Shown: positions 16,514 through 25,462, counted from the stretch's first letter. The stretch is 64,000 nt of DNA from Paenibacillus pinisoli (GCF_003605435.1 NZ_QXQB01000006.1:186001-250000), one strand, 5' to 3'. Notes: generated by a model from the letters alone, not told the origin. Numbers and translations: made by a program.

Positions 16514-16804
16514 TTAGAAAAGCACAGGCTCTTAGCCTGTGCTGATCGTAATCGAGACATAGAGGAGCGCTGCGAACAATCAAGCTTAAGCAGGCCGATA
16601 AGCAGTACGGGCAGACTGCAAATAAAGGTCCTTGCTGGCCGGAATTTCGAGAATACGTTCCTGTATGCAATTGGGTTACCGTATGGCAAACCATTCTTCG
16701 ATTACGATGCACAAAGAGAGCCTATAGGCAATATTGTGTTCCATGCACATCGAGCAACCGAATCATTAGTTCAACACACGTAACCCTCCGTTCAAAGTGA
16801 ATTG
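16514..16804 (-). promoter_or_regulatory. attenuator-like leader of the alpha/beta hydrolase gene
   Basis: RNA leader of about 320 nt on the minus strand. A terminator stem AGCACAGGC (16543-16535) / GCCTGTGCT (16529-16521) with a TTTTC tail stands 30 bases before the gene's ribosome site. An upstream segment GTGC-A-TCGTAATCGA (16712-16698) can pair with TCGATTACGA-TCA-GCAC (16555-16539). It would take the GCAC of the terminator's first arm, making the two structures exclusive. A 14-codon leader ORF ends 10 bases before the upstream arm. Confidence 0.6.
16722..16766 (-). CDS. candidate 14-residue leader peptide
   Basis: ATG at 16766 reads MIRLLDVHGTQYCL and stops at 16722, just before the antiterminator arm. 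GGAGGG (16789-16784) lies upstream, but 17 bases from this ATG. At optimal spacing from it is a 3-codon GTG ORF whose stop overlaps the ATG (TAATG), so reinitiation is possible. Real coding function is unproven; position relative to the helices is the main support. Confidence 0.35.
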   Translation of the reverse strand: MIRLLDVHGTQYCL

Positions 16805-16810
16805 GTTCTC

Positions 16811-16840
16811 ATACTACCATATGAATTTTTTTGCTGTCAA
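16811..16840 (-). promoter_or_regulatory. promoter of the alpha/beta hydrolase leader
   Basis: On the minus strand: perfect TTGACA (16840-16835), 18-bp spacer, TAGTAT (16816-16811); start near 16804. Confidence 0.6.
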
Positions 16841-16908
16841 CCCGGTTTTTTCATGGAAATGGATCTTGGGGACGGCTGTACAACTCCACGATGTATGCTA
16901 CACTTAGG

Positions 16909-16920
16909 GAACAAATGTTC
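16909..16920. promoter_or_regulatory. LexA/SOS box upstream of the helicase
   Basis: GAACAAATGTTC is a perfect palindromic GAAC-N4-GTTC match to the Bacillus LexA (DinR) box. It sits 27 bases before the helicase start and just after a plausible -10 (TACACT, 16899-16904), as expected for repression. Confidence 0.85.
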
Positions 16921-16946
16921 TTTCGGTCGGACGTGAAGGAGAGCTT

Positions 16947-19280
16947 ATGTCGAACTCATATGTAGTATCCCTGTCAGTCAGGCAACTGGTGGAATATGTC
17001 TTCTCCAGCGGCAGCATCGATGCCCGGCTGCAGAGCGCGGATGCCATGCTGGACGGGACGAAGGCGCATCAACGCATCCAGAGCGAATATGGCGAGCACG
17101 ACCAGAAGGAAGTGTATCTGAAAGCAGACATCCCATGGGGGGATGATCTTCGGTTCGCCATTGACGGGCGCTGTGACGGCTTGCTTGCCTCGGACAATGT
17201 GCCGATGATTGATGAGATCAAGTCTACTAGAGGCGACCTTGCGCGCGTGAAGGAAGAGGGCGGACTCCCTGTCCACTGGGCGCAGGCCTGGTTCTACGCC
17301 TATATGTATGCGAGAGACCATGGCGTTCGCAGGATGAGTGTGCAGATGACGTATGTGCATACCGTAACGGATGAGACGGTCCGATTCGTCAGGGAAGCCA
17401 GCTTCGAGGAGCTGGAGTCGGATATCCTCGGCATGATCGAGCGGTATGCCCCGTATGCGCTGCTTCGCAAAGAGCATGAACAGAGCCGCGACGAGAGCAT
17501 CAGGGAGCTCGATTTCCCGTTCCGCGCCTATCGGGCGGGACAGCGGAAGCTGGCGGGGGCCGTATACAAGTCGATTGAGGAAGGGGTCTCCCTGTTCGCA
17601 AGAGCGCCAACAGGAATCGGCAAGACAATCTCTACCACCTTCCCTGCGATCAAAGCGATCGGCCAAGGCCTCTTGCAGCGGATTTATTATTTGACGGCGA
17701 GGACGACGACAAGAGCGGCAGCCGAGGATGCTCTGCGGCTAATGGAGGCTCAGGGGCTAAGGCTCCATGCTGTAACGATTACAGCCAAGGACAAGATATG
17801 CTTCCAGGAGGAGACTCGCTGCGAGAAGGAGCATTGTCCGTACGCAGACGGTTATTATGACCGGATTAATGAAGCGATTATGGATATTCTCCGGGAGGAG
17901 ACGCTGCTGACAAGACCGGTCATTGAGCAATACGCGCGCAAGCACCTTGTATGCCCGTTCGAATATTCGCTGGACTTGGCTTATGCCGCCGACATGGTTA
18001 TTTGCGATTACAACTATGTCTTCGATCCGCGGATTTCGTTCAAGCGGCTGCATGGGGAAGTGAAGAAGCGGACAGCCCTGCTTGTGGACGAGGCGCATCA
18101 TCTTCCCGACCGCGGGCGGGAGATGTTCTCCGGCTCGCTGGCGAAAGCCCCGTTCCTTGCGATGCAGCGGGAGATGAAGGGGAAGCATCCGGGCGCATAT
18201 AGCGCGGCGAAGGCGGTCAACGACTATTTTATCGCCAGGCGCAAGCTTCTTGGCGATGGGAAGCCGTCAGCCATGGAGCAGGAGAGGCCGGACGAGCTGA
18301 TTGCGCTGGCGGAGCGCTTCGCAGAGGAACTGGAGCCGCTCCTCGAAGACATCGGCGCCGAAGGGCTTGATCTATACTTCCAGACTCAGCAATTTCTCCG
18401 GGCAGCGAAGTTATATGACGTCCGTTATGCGACATTGACGGAGGTGATAAGGAACGATGTCAGCATGAAGCTCTATTGCCTCGACCCATCCGAACTGCTG
18501 AAGGGCATGAGGAAAGGCTACCGGTCAGCCGTCTACTTCTCGGCTACGCTCACTCCCCTTGGCTATTACATGGACATGCTGGGCGGCGCGGAGGAAGACT
18601 ATACCATCTCTCTGGCATCTCCCTTTGACAGCGGCCAGCTGGATGTATCAGTCTACCCGGTCTCGACCCGTTACCAGCATCGCGGGGAATCATATGCACC
18701 TATCGCCGGTATCGTGCATCGGACGGTTATGTCCAGGAGAGGTAATTATTTTGTGTTTTTCCCGTCCTATGCTTACATGAATGCGGTCTATGAAGCATAT
18801 ATAGAGTTGATGGAACGCGAAGGGCTGCCGCCTGAAGAGCGGCCATCCGTTCAAGTGCAGCGCAGCGATATGACGGAAGAAGAGCGTGACGGATTTCTGG
18901 AGGCCTTCCAGCCAGACGGAGCGCGGTCGCTGGTGGGCTTCGCGGTCATGGGCGGCGTCTTCTCAGAGGGCGTTGATCTGCCGGGAGAGCGGCTTATAGG
19001 CGTGGTCGTGGTAGGCGTCGGCATGCCGCAGCTTGGGCTGGAGCGGGACGCGCTGCGGGCGTACTATCAAGAGCGGGGCAATCGGGGCTTTCACTATGCT
19101 TATGTCATACCCGGCATGAACAAGGTGCTGCAAGCAGGCGGCAGGCTGATTCGCTCCGAGACCGATGAAGGGCGGCTTGTGCTCATAGACGACCGGTATC
19201 TGGAGCCTGATTATCGCAGGCTTCTTCCGGAGGAATGGCTGCAGGCGGTAAAGAATACTTATAGCGAACTTTACGATTGA
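16947..19280 (+). CDS. SOS-controlled DinG/XPD-like helicase with Cas4/RecB-type nuclease domain
   Basis: 777-residue superfamily 2 helicase. The N-terminal ~140 residues look like a PD-(D/E)XK nuclease: His41, Asp73, then DEIKS (residues 89-93) and QAWFY (113-117), the H-D-ExK-QxxxY pattern of RecB/Cas4 enzymes. Walker A APTGIGKT is near residue 219. Four cysteines (ICFQ, RCEKEHC, LVCPFE; ~283-333) match the Fe-S cluster position of XPD/DinG. The DEAH box is VDEAHHLPD (~379). The C-terminal half has GVFSEGVDLPGE and QAGGRLIRSETD. It probably unwinds and trims DNA during repair. ATG has GAAGGAGAG upstream; control by LexA is indicated by the box. Confidence 0.92.
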   Translation: MSNSYVVSLSVRQLVEYVFSSGSIDARLQSADAMLDGTKAHQRIQSEYGEHDQKEVYLKADIPWGDDLRFAIDGRCDGLLASDNVPMIDEIKSTRGDLARVKEEGGLPVHWAQAWFYAYMYARDHGVRRMSVQMTYVHTVTDETVRFVREASFEELESDILGMIERYAPYALLRKEHEQSRDESIRELDFPFRAYRAGQRKLAGAVYKSIEEGVSLFARAPTGIGKTISTTFPAIKAIGQGLLQRIYYLTARTTTRAAAEDALRLMEAQGLRLHAVTITAKDKICFQEETRCEKEHCPYADGYYDRINEAIMDILREETLLTRPVIEQYARKHLVCPFEYSLDLAYAADMVICDYNYVFDPRISFKRLHGEVKKRTALLVDEAHHLPDRGREMFSGSLAKAPFLAMQREMKGKHPGAYSAAKAVNDYFIARRKLLGDGKPSAMEQERPDELIALAERFAEELEPLLEDIGAEGLDLYFQTQQFLRAAKLYDVRYATLTEVIRNDVSMKLYCLDPSELLKGMRKGYRSAVYFSATLTPLGYYMDMLGGAEEDYTISLASPFDSGQLDVSVYPVSTRYQHRGESYAPIAGIVHRTVMSRRGNYFVFFPSYAYMNAVYEAYIELMEREGLPPEERPSVQVQRSDMTEEERDGFLEAFQPDGARSLVGFAVMGGVFSEGVDLPGERLIGVVVVGVGMPQLGLERDALRAYYQERGNRGFHYAYVIPGMNKVLQAGGRLIRSETDEGRLVLIDDRYLEPDYRRLLPEEWLQAVKNTYSELYD

Positions 19281-19304
19281 CAGTTTCTTGATCGGAATGA
19301 TAAA
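19277..19304 (+). promoter_or_regulatory. promoter of the BmrC/BmrD leader
   Basis: Perfect TTGACA (19277-19282) overlapping the helicase stop codon, 16-bp spacer, GATAAA (19299-19304). Confidence 0.55.
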
Positions 19305-19353
19305 GTGACAAATAGATTTCAAAAAATTTCTAGCGAAGAGGGAGGATTACGAC

Positions 19354-19425
19354 ATGCGTAATAATGATTTGAACGGCCATTTTCATAACGGCTCCCACGA
19401 CGTAATCCAACTGCGCGAAGAATAA
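19354..19425 (+). CDS. 23-residue leader peptide of the BmrC/BmrD operon
   Basis: ATG 19354 with a strong GGGAGG site 8 bases upstream; begins MRNNDLNGHFHNG and ends IQLREE. It is followed directly by two overlapping RNA helices and precedes the exporter genes. This is the position of BmrB, the translated leader that attenuates bmrC-bmrD in B. subtilis, although this one is shorter and not obviously similar in sequence. Confidence 0.65.
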   Translation: MRNNDLNGHFHNGSHDVIQLREE

Positions 19426-19582
19426 CTTTGATATATCAGGGTGTACCCGATATCAAAGGCGCAGGGTTACGTGTCCGTAATCATGCGCCTTTATTGTGCC
19501 TTGGAAGGGCTTACCGCGTCTCGCGCGGGGAGAATTCCGGGCCGGATAAGAGCGTGTCGTTGCGGCGACAGGCTCTTTTTGT
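19426..19582 (+). promoter_or_regulatory. transcription attenuator region before the BmrC/BmrD genes
   Basis: Helix 1: CTTTGATA (19426-19433) with TATCAAAG (19451-19458). Terminator 1: AAAGGCGCA (19455-19463) with TGCGCCTTT (19484-19492), plus inner TTACG/CGTAA; it shares bases 19455-19458 with helix 1, so the two compete. Terminator 2: GAGC-TGTCG (19550-19559) with CGACA-GCTC (19566-19575), then TTTTT. A further GCATCCG/CGGATGC hairpin (19633-19651) precedes the ribosome site. Stalling on the leader ORF would free helix 1 and favour read-through. Confidence 0.65.
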
Positions 19583-19676
19583 TTGAACTGTATGAGGAAA
19601 CGGCCAGCAATTATTCGATTTTAGAAAGAGAAGCATCCGGTTTACGGATGCGAGACGGAAGGTGTGGTAAAAAGCG

Positions 19677-21425
19677 ATGTTTGGCGTATTGAAAAAGCTA
19701 GGCTGGTTCTTTCGCAAGGAATGGAAGCGATACACGCTGGCGGTCACGCTGCTTGTATTGACCGGAGTCATTGATATTATTCCGCCTTGGCTGCTCGGCT
19801 ACGTCGTAGACGGGATTAGCCAGAATACGCTCGGCACGTCCGAGTTCAACCGTATCATGTATTTCTGGATCGGTCTGACGGTAGTCGGTTATCTGATTAC
19901 GTATGTATGGCACTATAAGCTCTTTGGCGGGGCGTTCGTGCTGGAGAGGCTGCTGCGCTCCAGCATGATGGGACACTTCCTGCGCATGACGCCGACCTTC
20001 TATGAGCGGAACCGGACCGGCGACTTGATGGCCCGCTCGACGAACGACCTTGGAGCTGTGGCAACAACGGCCGGCTTCGGCATACTGACTCTGGTCGACT
20101 CGACTCTGTTCATGATTACGATTCTGATCGTCATGGCTGCCGCTATCAGCTTTAAGCTGACGCTGGCGGCGCTTCTGCCGCTGCCGCTCATGGCGATTGC
20201 GATGTCTTATTACGGCAAGAAGATTCATGAGCGGTTCACAGAAGCGCAAGACGCTTTCGGCGAGATGAACGACCAGGTGCTGGAGTCGGTAGCCGGCGTG
20301 CGCGTCATCCGCGCATTCGTGCAGGAGGAAGCAAGCGAAGGCCGGTTCAATGCGAAGACCAGTGAGGTATTGGGCAAAAATATTGCCGTTGCCAAAATTG
20401 ACGCGCTCTTCGAGCCTACGATGAAGATCCTCGTCGGCAGCAGCTATTTGATCGGTCTCGGCTATGGCGGCTTCCTTGTATTCCATAACGAAATAACGCT
20501 GGGCGAGCTGGTTTCGTTCAATATTTTCCTTGGCATGCTGATCTGGCCAATGTTCGCCATCGGCGAGCTCATTAATATTATGCAGCGCGGCAACGCGTCT
20601 CTCGATCGCGTGAATGAGACGCTGGGCTACAAGCAGGACGTGAAGGATGCGGCGAAGCCTGCCGCGGTCGAGGAGCCGACTATGGTTGAATTCGACAAAG
20701 TGACGTTCCGTTATCCATCCTCGGAGGTCGACAACCTGGCGAGCGTATCGCTTAAGCTTCACCAGGGCGGAACGCTGGGCATTGTCGGCCGCACAGGCAG
20801 CGGCAAGACGACGCTGCTCAAGCAATTGCTGCGGGAGTATCCGCTTGGCAAAGGCCAGATCCGCGTATCCGGCGAGCCGCTGGGCAATGTGAAGATTGAC
20901 CAAATGCTGGGCTGGATCGGCTATGTGCCTCAGCAGCCGATTCTGTTCTCGAAGACGATTAAAGAAAATATTTTCTTCGGCCGCACAGATGCGTCCGAAT
21001 CTGATCTGCAGCGTGCGCTGGAGCGCGCTTCCTTCGCGAAGGATATCGCCTTCCTGCCGGATGGGCTGGATACGATGGTCGGCGAGAAAGGCGTGGCGCT
21101 GTCCGGCGGACAGAAGCAGCGTGTCAGCATAGCACGGGCGCTGATCGCCGATCCCGAAATTCTGATGCTCGACGATGCGCTCTCCGCTGTTGACGCAAAG
21201 ACGGAAGCGGAAATCATTGAAGGCATCCGCACGGAGCGTGCAGGCAAAACAACATTGATTACGACCCATAGGCTGTCTGCGGTGCAGCATGCCGACTGGA
21301 TCATTGTGCTGGAGGACGGCAAGATAGTGGAAGAGGGCACGCATGACCGCTTGCTTGCAAGCGGAGGCTGGTACCGCGAGCAGTATGACCGCCAGCAATT
21401 GGAAGCATCCATTGAAACTGAATAG
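19677..21425 (+). CDS. bmrC: heterodimeric multidrug ABC exporter, BmrC-like subunit
   Basis: 582 residues, matching BmrC (about 585). Six membrane helices (residues ~15-300) then the ATPase domain: Walker A GRTGSGKTT, signature LSGGQKQRVS, Walker B ILMLDDALSAVD. The catalytic Glu after Walker B is Asp, the hallmark of the degenerate-site subunit in heterodimeric exporters. It pairs with the next gene, 19 bp downstream, to expel drugs from the membrane. ATG 19677 follows GGAAGGTGTGG. Expression is probably set by the attenuator upstream. Confidence 0.92.
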   Translation: MFGVLKKLGWFFRKEWKRYTLAVTLLVLTGVIDIIPPWLLGYVVDGISQNTLGTSEFNRIMYFWIGLTVVGYLITYVWHYKLFGGAFVLERLLRSSMMGHFLRMTPTFYERNRTGDLMARSTNDLGAVATTAGFGILTLVDSTLFMITILIVMAAAISFKLTLAALLPLPLMAIAMSYYGKKIHERFTEAQDAFGEMNDQVLESVAGVRVIRAFVQEEASEGRFNAKTSEVLGKNIAVAKIDALFEPTMKILVGSSYLIGLGYGGFLVFHNEITLGELVSFNIFLGMLIWPMFAIGELINIMQRGNASLDRVNETLGYKQDVKDAAKPAAVEEPTMVEFDKVTFRYPSSEVDNLASVSLKLHQGGTLGIVGRTGSGKTTLLKQLLREYPLGKGQIRVSGEPLGNVKIDQMLGWIGYVPQQPILFSKTIKENIFFGRTDASESDLQRALERASFAKDIAFLPDGLDTMVGEKGVALSGGQKQRVSIARALIADPEILMLDDALSAVDAKTEAEIIEGIRTERAGKTTLITTHRLSAVQHADWIIVLEDGKIVEEGTHDRLLASGGWYREQYDRQQLEASIETE

Positions 21426-21444
21426 ATAGGAGGCGTGAAGAGCA

Positions 21445-23478
21445 ATGGGTACAACAGGCAAACGATTGTTTCAATACGCCATGCTGTATAAAAAAACGAT
21501 TCTGATCGCCTTGGCGCTTCTCGTGCTGGCGGTATGCGCGGAGCTTACGGGCCCGCTGATCGCCAAGCGAATGATTGACCAGAACATTCTCGGCATCGAG
21601 AAGAGATGGCATCAAGTAGAGGGCGATCAGCCATACGCCGTGCAGTATCAAGGCGATTGGTACAAACGGGAGGACCGCTTCTCCTCTGAGGAGAGCGGCG
21701 AGAAAGGTCAGGAAGCGCGCGTGCTGCAAGTCGGCAGAAGCTATTACTTCCTGACGGGCGTGCTTGTGAATGAGAACGGCGCGCGCGCAGTGAATGGCAG
21801 CGAGCTGACTGTGACGAACGGCACGACAGGCGAGCAGGAAAAGCATGTGGTGGCGAAGCTGACTTCCAAGGAGCTGTACAGCTTCTACGAGCCGGAGGTT
21901 CCGGGACTGCTCGTGCTGGCCGCCATATATTTCGGCCTCTTGCTGGTGGTGGCGGTGTTGACGTACGGACAGCGGCTCATGCTGCAGACGTCCGCGAACC
22001 GCATCGTGCGCAAGATGCGCAATGATGTGTATGCGCACACGCAGCGGCTGCCGGTCAATTATTATGACAATCTGGCCGCGGGCCAGGTCGTCTCACGCAT
22101 TACGAACGATACGGAAGCGATTCGGGAGCTGTATGTCGGCGTGCTGGCGAACTTTTTTACCGGCACGATCTACATGGTTGCCATCTTCGGGGCGCTGTTC
22201 CTGCTGGATCCGCGTCTGGCGCTTATCACGCTGCCGCTTGTTCCGATATTGATCGTCTGGATTATCATATACCGGAAGTTCGCAGCGAAGTATAACCGCA
22301 TTATCCGAGCGAAGCTGAGCGAGATCAATGCGATGATCAACGAATCGATCCAAGGCATGACCATCATTCAAGCCTTCCGCCGCCAGAAGGAGACGTCCAA
22401 GGAATTCGCCGAGATGAATGATCATTACTTCAAATATCAGAACAAATTGCTGAGCCTTAACTCGCTAACGTCCCACAACCTCGTCAATGTCGTGCGGAAT
22501 GTGCTGTTTCTGATCGTCATCTGGATGTTCTGGGGCGGTACGCTTGGGACGCTGGTGACGGTCGGCGTATTGTTCGCGTATATCGACTATATGAACCGGA
22601 TGTTCTCGCCGATTGTCGGCATTGTGAACCAGCTCTCCAATCTGGAGACTGCCCGCGTATCTGCGGAGCGTGTGTTCAAGCTGATGGACGAAGAGGGCAT
22701 CGATGTAGCGAAGGGCAAGCTGGAGCGTTATAAAGGAAATGTGTCGTTCGAGAATGTATCATTCGCCTATAAGAAGAATGAATATGTGCTGAAGAACATC
22801 AACTTCCATGCGAAGCAAGGGGAGACCGTCGCGCTTGTGGGCCATACCGGCTCAGGCAAAAGCTCGATTCTGAACCTGTTGTTCCGGTTCTACGACATTA
22901 AGGACGGCGAAGGCCGCATCGTCGTAGACGGCCGGGACGTGCGCGAGATTCCGAAGCAGATGCTGCGCCAGCATATGGGCATCGTGCTGCAGGATCCGTT
23001 CCTGTTCACAGGCACGATTGCCTCGAACGTCAGTCTGGACGATCCGACGATCTCCAGAGAGAAGGTCATTCAAGCGCTGAAGGATGTCGGAGCATACGAG
23101 ATGTTCAGCCAGCTGCCTGGCGGCATCGACGCCGAGGTGATCGAGAAGGGCAGCACGCTGTCGGCAGGACAGCGCCAGCTGATCTCCTTTGCCCGCGCGC
23201 TGGCATTCGATCCGGCGATTCTCATTCTGGATGAGGCGACAGCCAGCATCGATACAGAGACGGAGGCGGTCATTCAGGAAGCGCTGAACGTTCTGAAGAA
23301 GGGACGCACGACTTTCGTTATCGCCCACCGTCTGTCAACGATTCGCCAGGCCGATCAGATTCTGGTGCTTGACCGAGGCGTCATCGTAGAACGCGGCAAT
23401 CATGACGAGCTGATGGATCATCGCGGCAAATATTATGCGATGTATCAACTGCAGCAAGGTTCCATACAGACCGCTTAA
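21445..23478 (+). CDS. bmrD: heterodimeric multidrug ABC exporter, BmrD-like subunit
   Basis: 677 residues, near BmrD's length. Between helices 1 and 2 is an extracellular insert of about 100 residues (from ~50 to ~150), a known feature of BmrD. The ATPase domain has Walker A GHTGSGKSS, canonical Walker B LILDEATASID with catalytic Glu, but a deviant signature LSAGQRQ. This complements the BmrC-like partner: one full site (this Walker motifs plus partner LSGGQ) and one degenerate site. AGGAGGC precedes the ATG. Confidence 0.93.
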   Translation: MGTTGKRLFQYAMLYKKTILIALALLVLAVCAELTGPLIAKRMIDQNILGIEKRWHQVEGDQPYAVQYQGDWYKREDRFSSEESGEKGQEARVLQVGRSYYFLTGVLVNENGARAVNGSELTVTNGTTGEQEKHVVAKLTSKELYSFYEPEVPGLLVLAAIYFGLLLVVAVLTYGQRLMLQTSANRIVRKMRNDVYAHTQRLPVNYYDNLAAGQVVSRITNDTEAIRELYVGVLANFFTGTIYMVAIFGALFLLDPRLALITLPLVPILIVWIIIYRKFAAKYNRIIRAKLSEINAMINESIQGMTIIQAFRRQKETSKEFAEMNDHYFKYQNKLLSLNSLTSHNLVNVVRNVLFLIVIWMFWGGTLGTLVTVGVLFAYIDYMNRMFSPIVGIVNQLSNLETARVSAERVFKLMDEEGIDVAKGKLERYKGNVSFENVSFAYKKNEYVLKNINFHAKQGETVALVGHTGSGKSSILNLLFRFYDIKDGEGRIVVDGRDVREIPKQMLRQHMGIVLQDPFLFTGTIASNVSLDDPTISREKVIQALKDVGAYEMFSQLPGGIDAEVIEKGSTLSAGQRQLISFARALAFDPAILILDEATASIDTETEAVIQEALNVLKKGRTTFVIAHRLSTIRQADQILVLDRGVIVERGNHDELMDHRGKYYAMYQLQQGSIQTA

Positions 23479-23495
23479 TATAGGAGGCCAGAAAA

Positions 23496-23534
23496 GCCCG
23501 CATACACGCGTTGCATCGTGTATGCGGGCCTTTT
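23496..23534. terminator. bidirectional terminator between bmrD and the chemoreceptor gene
   Basis: GCCCGCATACACG / CGTGTATGCGGGC, 13 bp, 8-base loop, T-runs on both strands. Confidence 0.9.
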
Positions 23535-23549
23535 AATTGAATCCGGATA

Positions 23550-25295
23550 TTAAGTTTTGAAGCGTCCGACTGCTTGATTGAGGCCTGTTGCCAAGCTGCG
23601 GAGCTGCACAGAGCCGCTTGCTACCTCTTGCATGGAAGCCAATTGCTCCTCCGAGGCTGCTGCGACGCGCTGTGCGTTAGACGCTGTAGACTGAGCGATG
23701 TAGGACAGCTGATCCAGCGAAGCGGCAATCTCTTCGCTGCCGGCGGACATCTGCTCCGATGCGGCGGATACCTCTTGCACCTGTGCCGATACATGCTTGA
23801 TCGAGTCAACGATGGAGCGGAAGGATTCGCCCGCCTGTGTCGCCACGGCAGAGCCTTCGCGTGCCGCTACTGCCGAGCGTTCCATGGAGCTTGCGGCTTC
23901 TCTCGTACCCATGCCGATCATATTCAGAATCTCGTTGATTTGCTCCGAGGATTCCTTGCTTCTCTCCGCCAGCTTGCGGATCTCGACCGCGACTACAGCG
24001 AAGCCTTTGCCATGCTCTCCTGCGCGCGCGGCTTCAATCGAAGCATTCAGCGCCAGCAGGTTGGTCTGATTCGCCACCTCGGCGATAAGGCCTAGAATGC
24101 CTTCGATCTTCTCGCTATGATCTCTGAGCTCGCGGAGCGTGACAACGGTTTGCTCCACATTTTGCTCCAGCTCTTTCATCTGGGTTTGCGTCTGTTCCAT
24201 GACGCTTTCACCTTCGGTAGCCAGATGAGTGGCATCCGCAGCCATCTCCGATACGATAGCCGACGATTCGGCAATGCGGCCGATGCCGACAGCCATCTCG
24301 CCCATTGCGCGCTGGCATTCCTGGAAGCTCTGCAGTTGCGATTCCGATCCGGATGCAACCTCTTGGATCGCTTCCGTCACTTCTTCTGTGGCGCGCGAGG
24401 TCATCTCGGCGCTCTGCTGCATATTTTCTGCCGAGCCGGCTACCTCTCCCGTACTGTTCCGAATATCGCCTGTCAGCTTGCGCAGGCTGGCGATCATGCT
24501 GTTGAACGATTTGGACAGCTGCCCGATTTCGTTGTCGCCCTTTGCATTCACGGATATCGTCAAATCTCCGGCAGCCGCCAGCTCAGACACTTCAGCGACC
24601 CGGCGAAGCGGCCGGAGCACGATGCGCACCAGCATCGTAATAATCAGAATGGCGACCGCCGATAAGGCAGCGGCAATAAAGAAGCTTTTCCATACCATGG
24701 CGCCCAATTCTTCATCGACTTGTCCGTAGTCGAAGTCAATGCCTAACAAGCCCACAACTTTGCCCGTTGTATCCTCAATTGCTTTTACATATGTAACCCA
24801 TTGGCCGTATTCATCTTCATAGATTTCTGTCCATGCCGCTCCTTGAGCCGCTGCCTTCTGGAATGCGGTATCGAATCTTTCCGCCATCGCATAAGTTCCG
24901 CCTGGACCCAGATCGGTCTGATGCAGCTCCTCATTGCTTTGCAGCATGACGGCTGTGCGCTTGCCGTCCACTTCCTTAATTTCAGGCATATAGATATAGG
25001 CGTTCGCCACCCGTTCGTTGCGCACCATGGCATCAAATTTACTTTTTAGAACGCGGAAGCCGTCCGCTTCATGAGTGCCGCTTTGCAGCAATTCATCATG
25101 AGCGGCTGCGACTAGATCATATTCGAATTCAAGCTGATAGCCTAATGTTTCGCCCAAATCTGTAATATCGTCCTTATAAGCTGCTTTCTGGGAACTGTAG
25201 GATAGCCACTGTGTCGCGCTGATTAGCACGATCAGTATAAGGGCTAATACCAGAGAGCTTGTTACGACCAAACTTCGATCTTTCCATCTGAACAT
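23550..25295 (-). CDS. methyl-accepting chemotaxis protein
   Basis: About 581 residues. One N-terminal helix, an extracellular Cache-type sensor domain (~residues 40-190, YIYMPEIKEVDGK...VGLLGIDFDYG), a second helix, HAMP (RPLRRVAEVSELAAAGDLT) and a long cytoplasmic coiled coil. The kinase-contact tip is EVANQTNLLALNASIEAARAGE. Start ATG 25295 behind GAGAGGTG; the upstream ATG at 25352 has no site. Signals to CheA/CheW; ligand unknown. Separated by about 170 bp from the GGDEF-EAL gene on the same strand. Confidence 0.93.
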   Translation of the reverse strand: MFRWKDRSLVVTSSLVLALILIVLISATQWLSYSSQKAAYKDDITDLGETLGYQLEFEYDLVAAAHDELLQSGTHEADGFRVLKSKFDAMVRNERVANAYIYMPEIKEVDGKRTAVMLQSNEELHQTDLGPGGTYAMAERFDTAFQKAAAQGAAWTEIYEDEYGQWVTYVKAIEDTTGKVVGLLGIDFDYGQVDEELGAMVWKSFFIAAALSAVAILIITMLVRIVLRPLRRVAEVSELAAAGDLTISVNAKGDNEIGQLSKSFNSMIASLRKLTGDIRNSTGEVAGSAENMQQSAEMTSRATEEVTEAIQEVASGSESQLQSFQECQRAMGEMAVGIGRIAESSAIVSEMAADATHLATEGESVMEQTQTQMKELEQNVEQTVVTLRELRDHSEKIEGILGLIAEVANQTNLLALNASIEAARAGEHGKGFAVVAVEIRKLAERSKESSEQINEILNMIGMGTREAASSMERSAVAAREGSAVATQAGESFRSIVDSIKHVSAQVQEVSAASEQMSAGSEEIAASLDQLSYIAQSTASNAQRVAAASEEQLASMQEVASGSVQLRSLATGLNQAVGRFKT

Positions 25296-25462
25296 GAATG
25301 CCACACCTCTCGATTGTTGTAAAGGCTGGCAAGACAATTGGCTGTCCGTCATGATAGGAATGTATTAGAACAAACCGGTCCCGCCTAATATCCTACACTA
25401 GCATGCATTTATTAGAAAAGTTTAGCAGCTAATGTTAGGAAAGTATCAGACTGGACCGGCTT

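Noticed and set aside
16482..16712. In-frame extension of the alpha/beta hydrolase by 77 residues to GTG 16712
   Set aside because: The extension covers the terminator stem and does not resemble hydrolase N-termini; ATG 16481 has its own ribosome site and begins a conserved-looking sequence.
16508..16783. A plus-strand 91-codon frame in the hydrolase leader
   Set aside because: No ribosome site, and it spans the leader terminator and antiterminator helices, which better explain the region.
19698..21461. A 587-codon open frame antisense to the BmrC-like gene
   Set aside because: It is a mirror of a conserved ABC gene in GC-rich codon usage, with no ribosome site and a composition rich in His, Arg and Gln typical of antisense frames.
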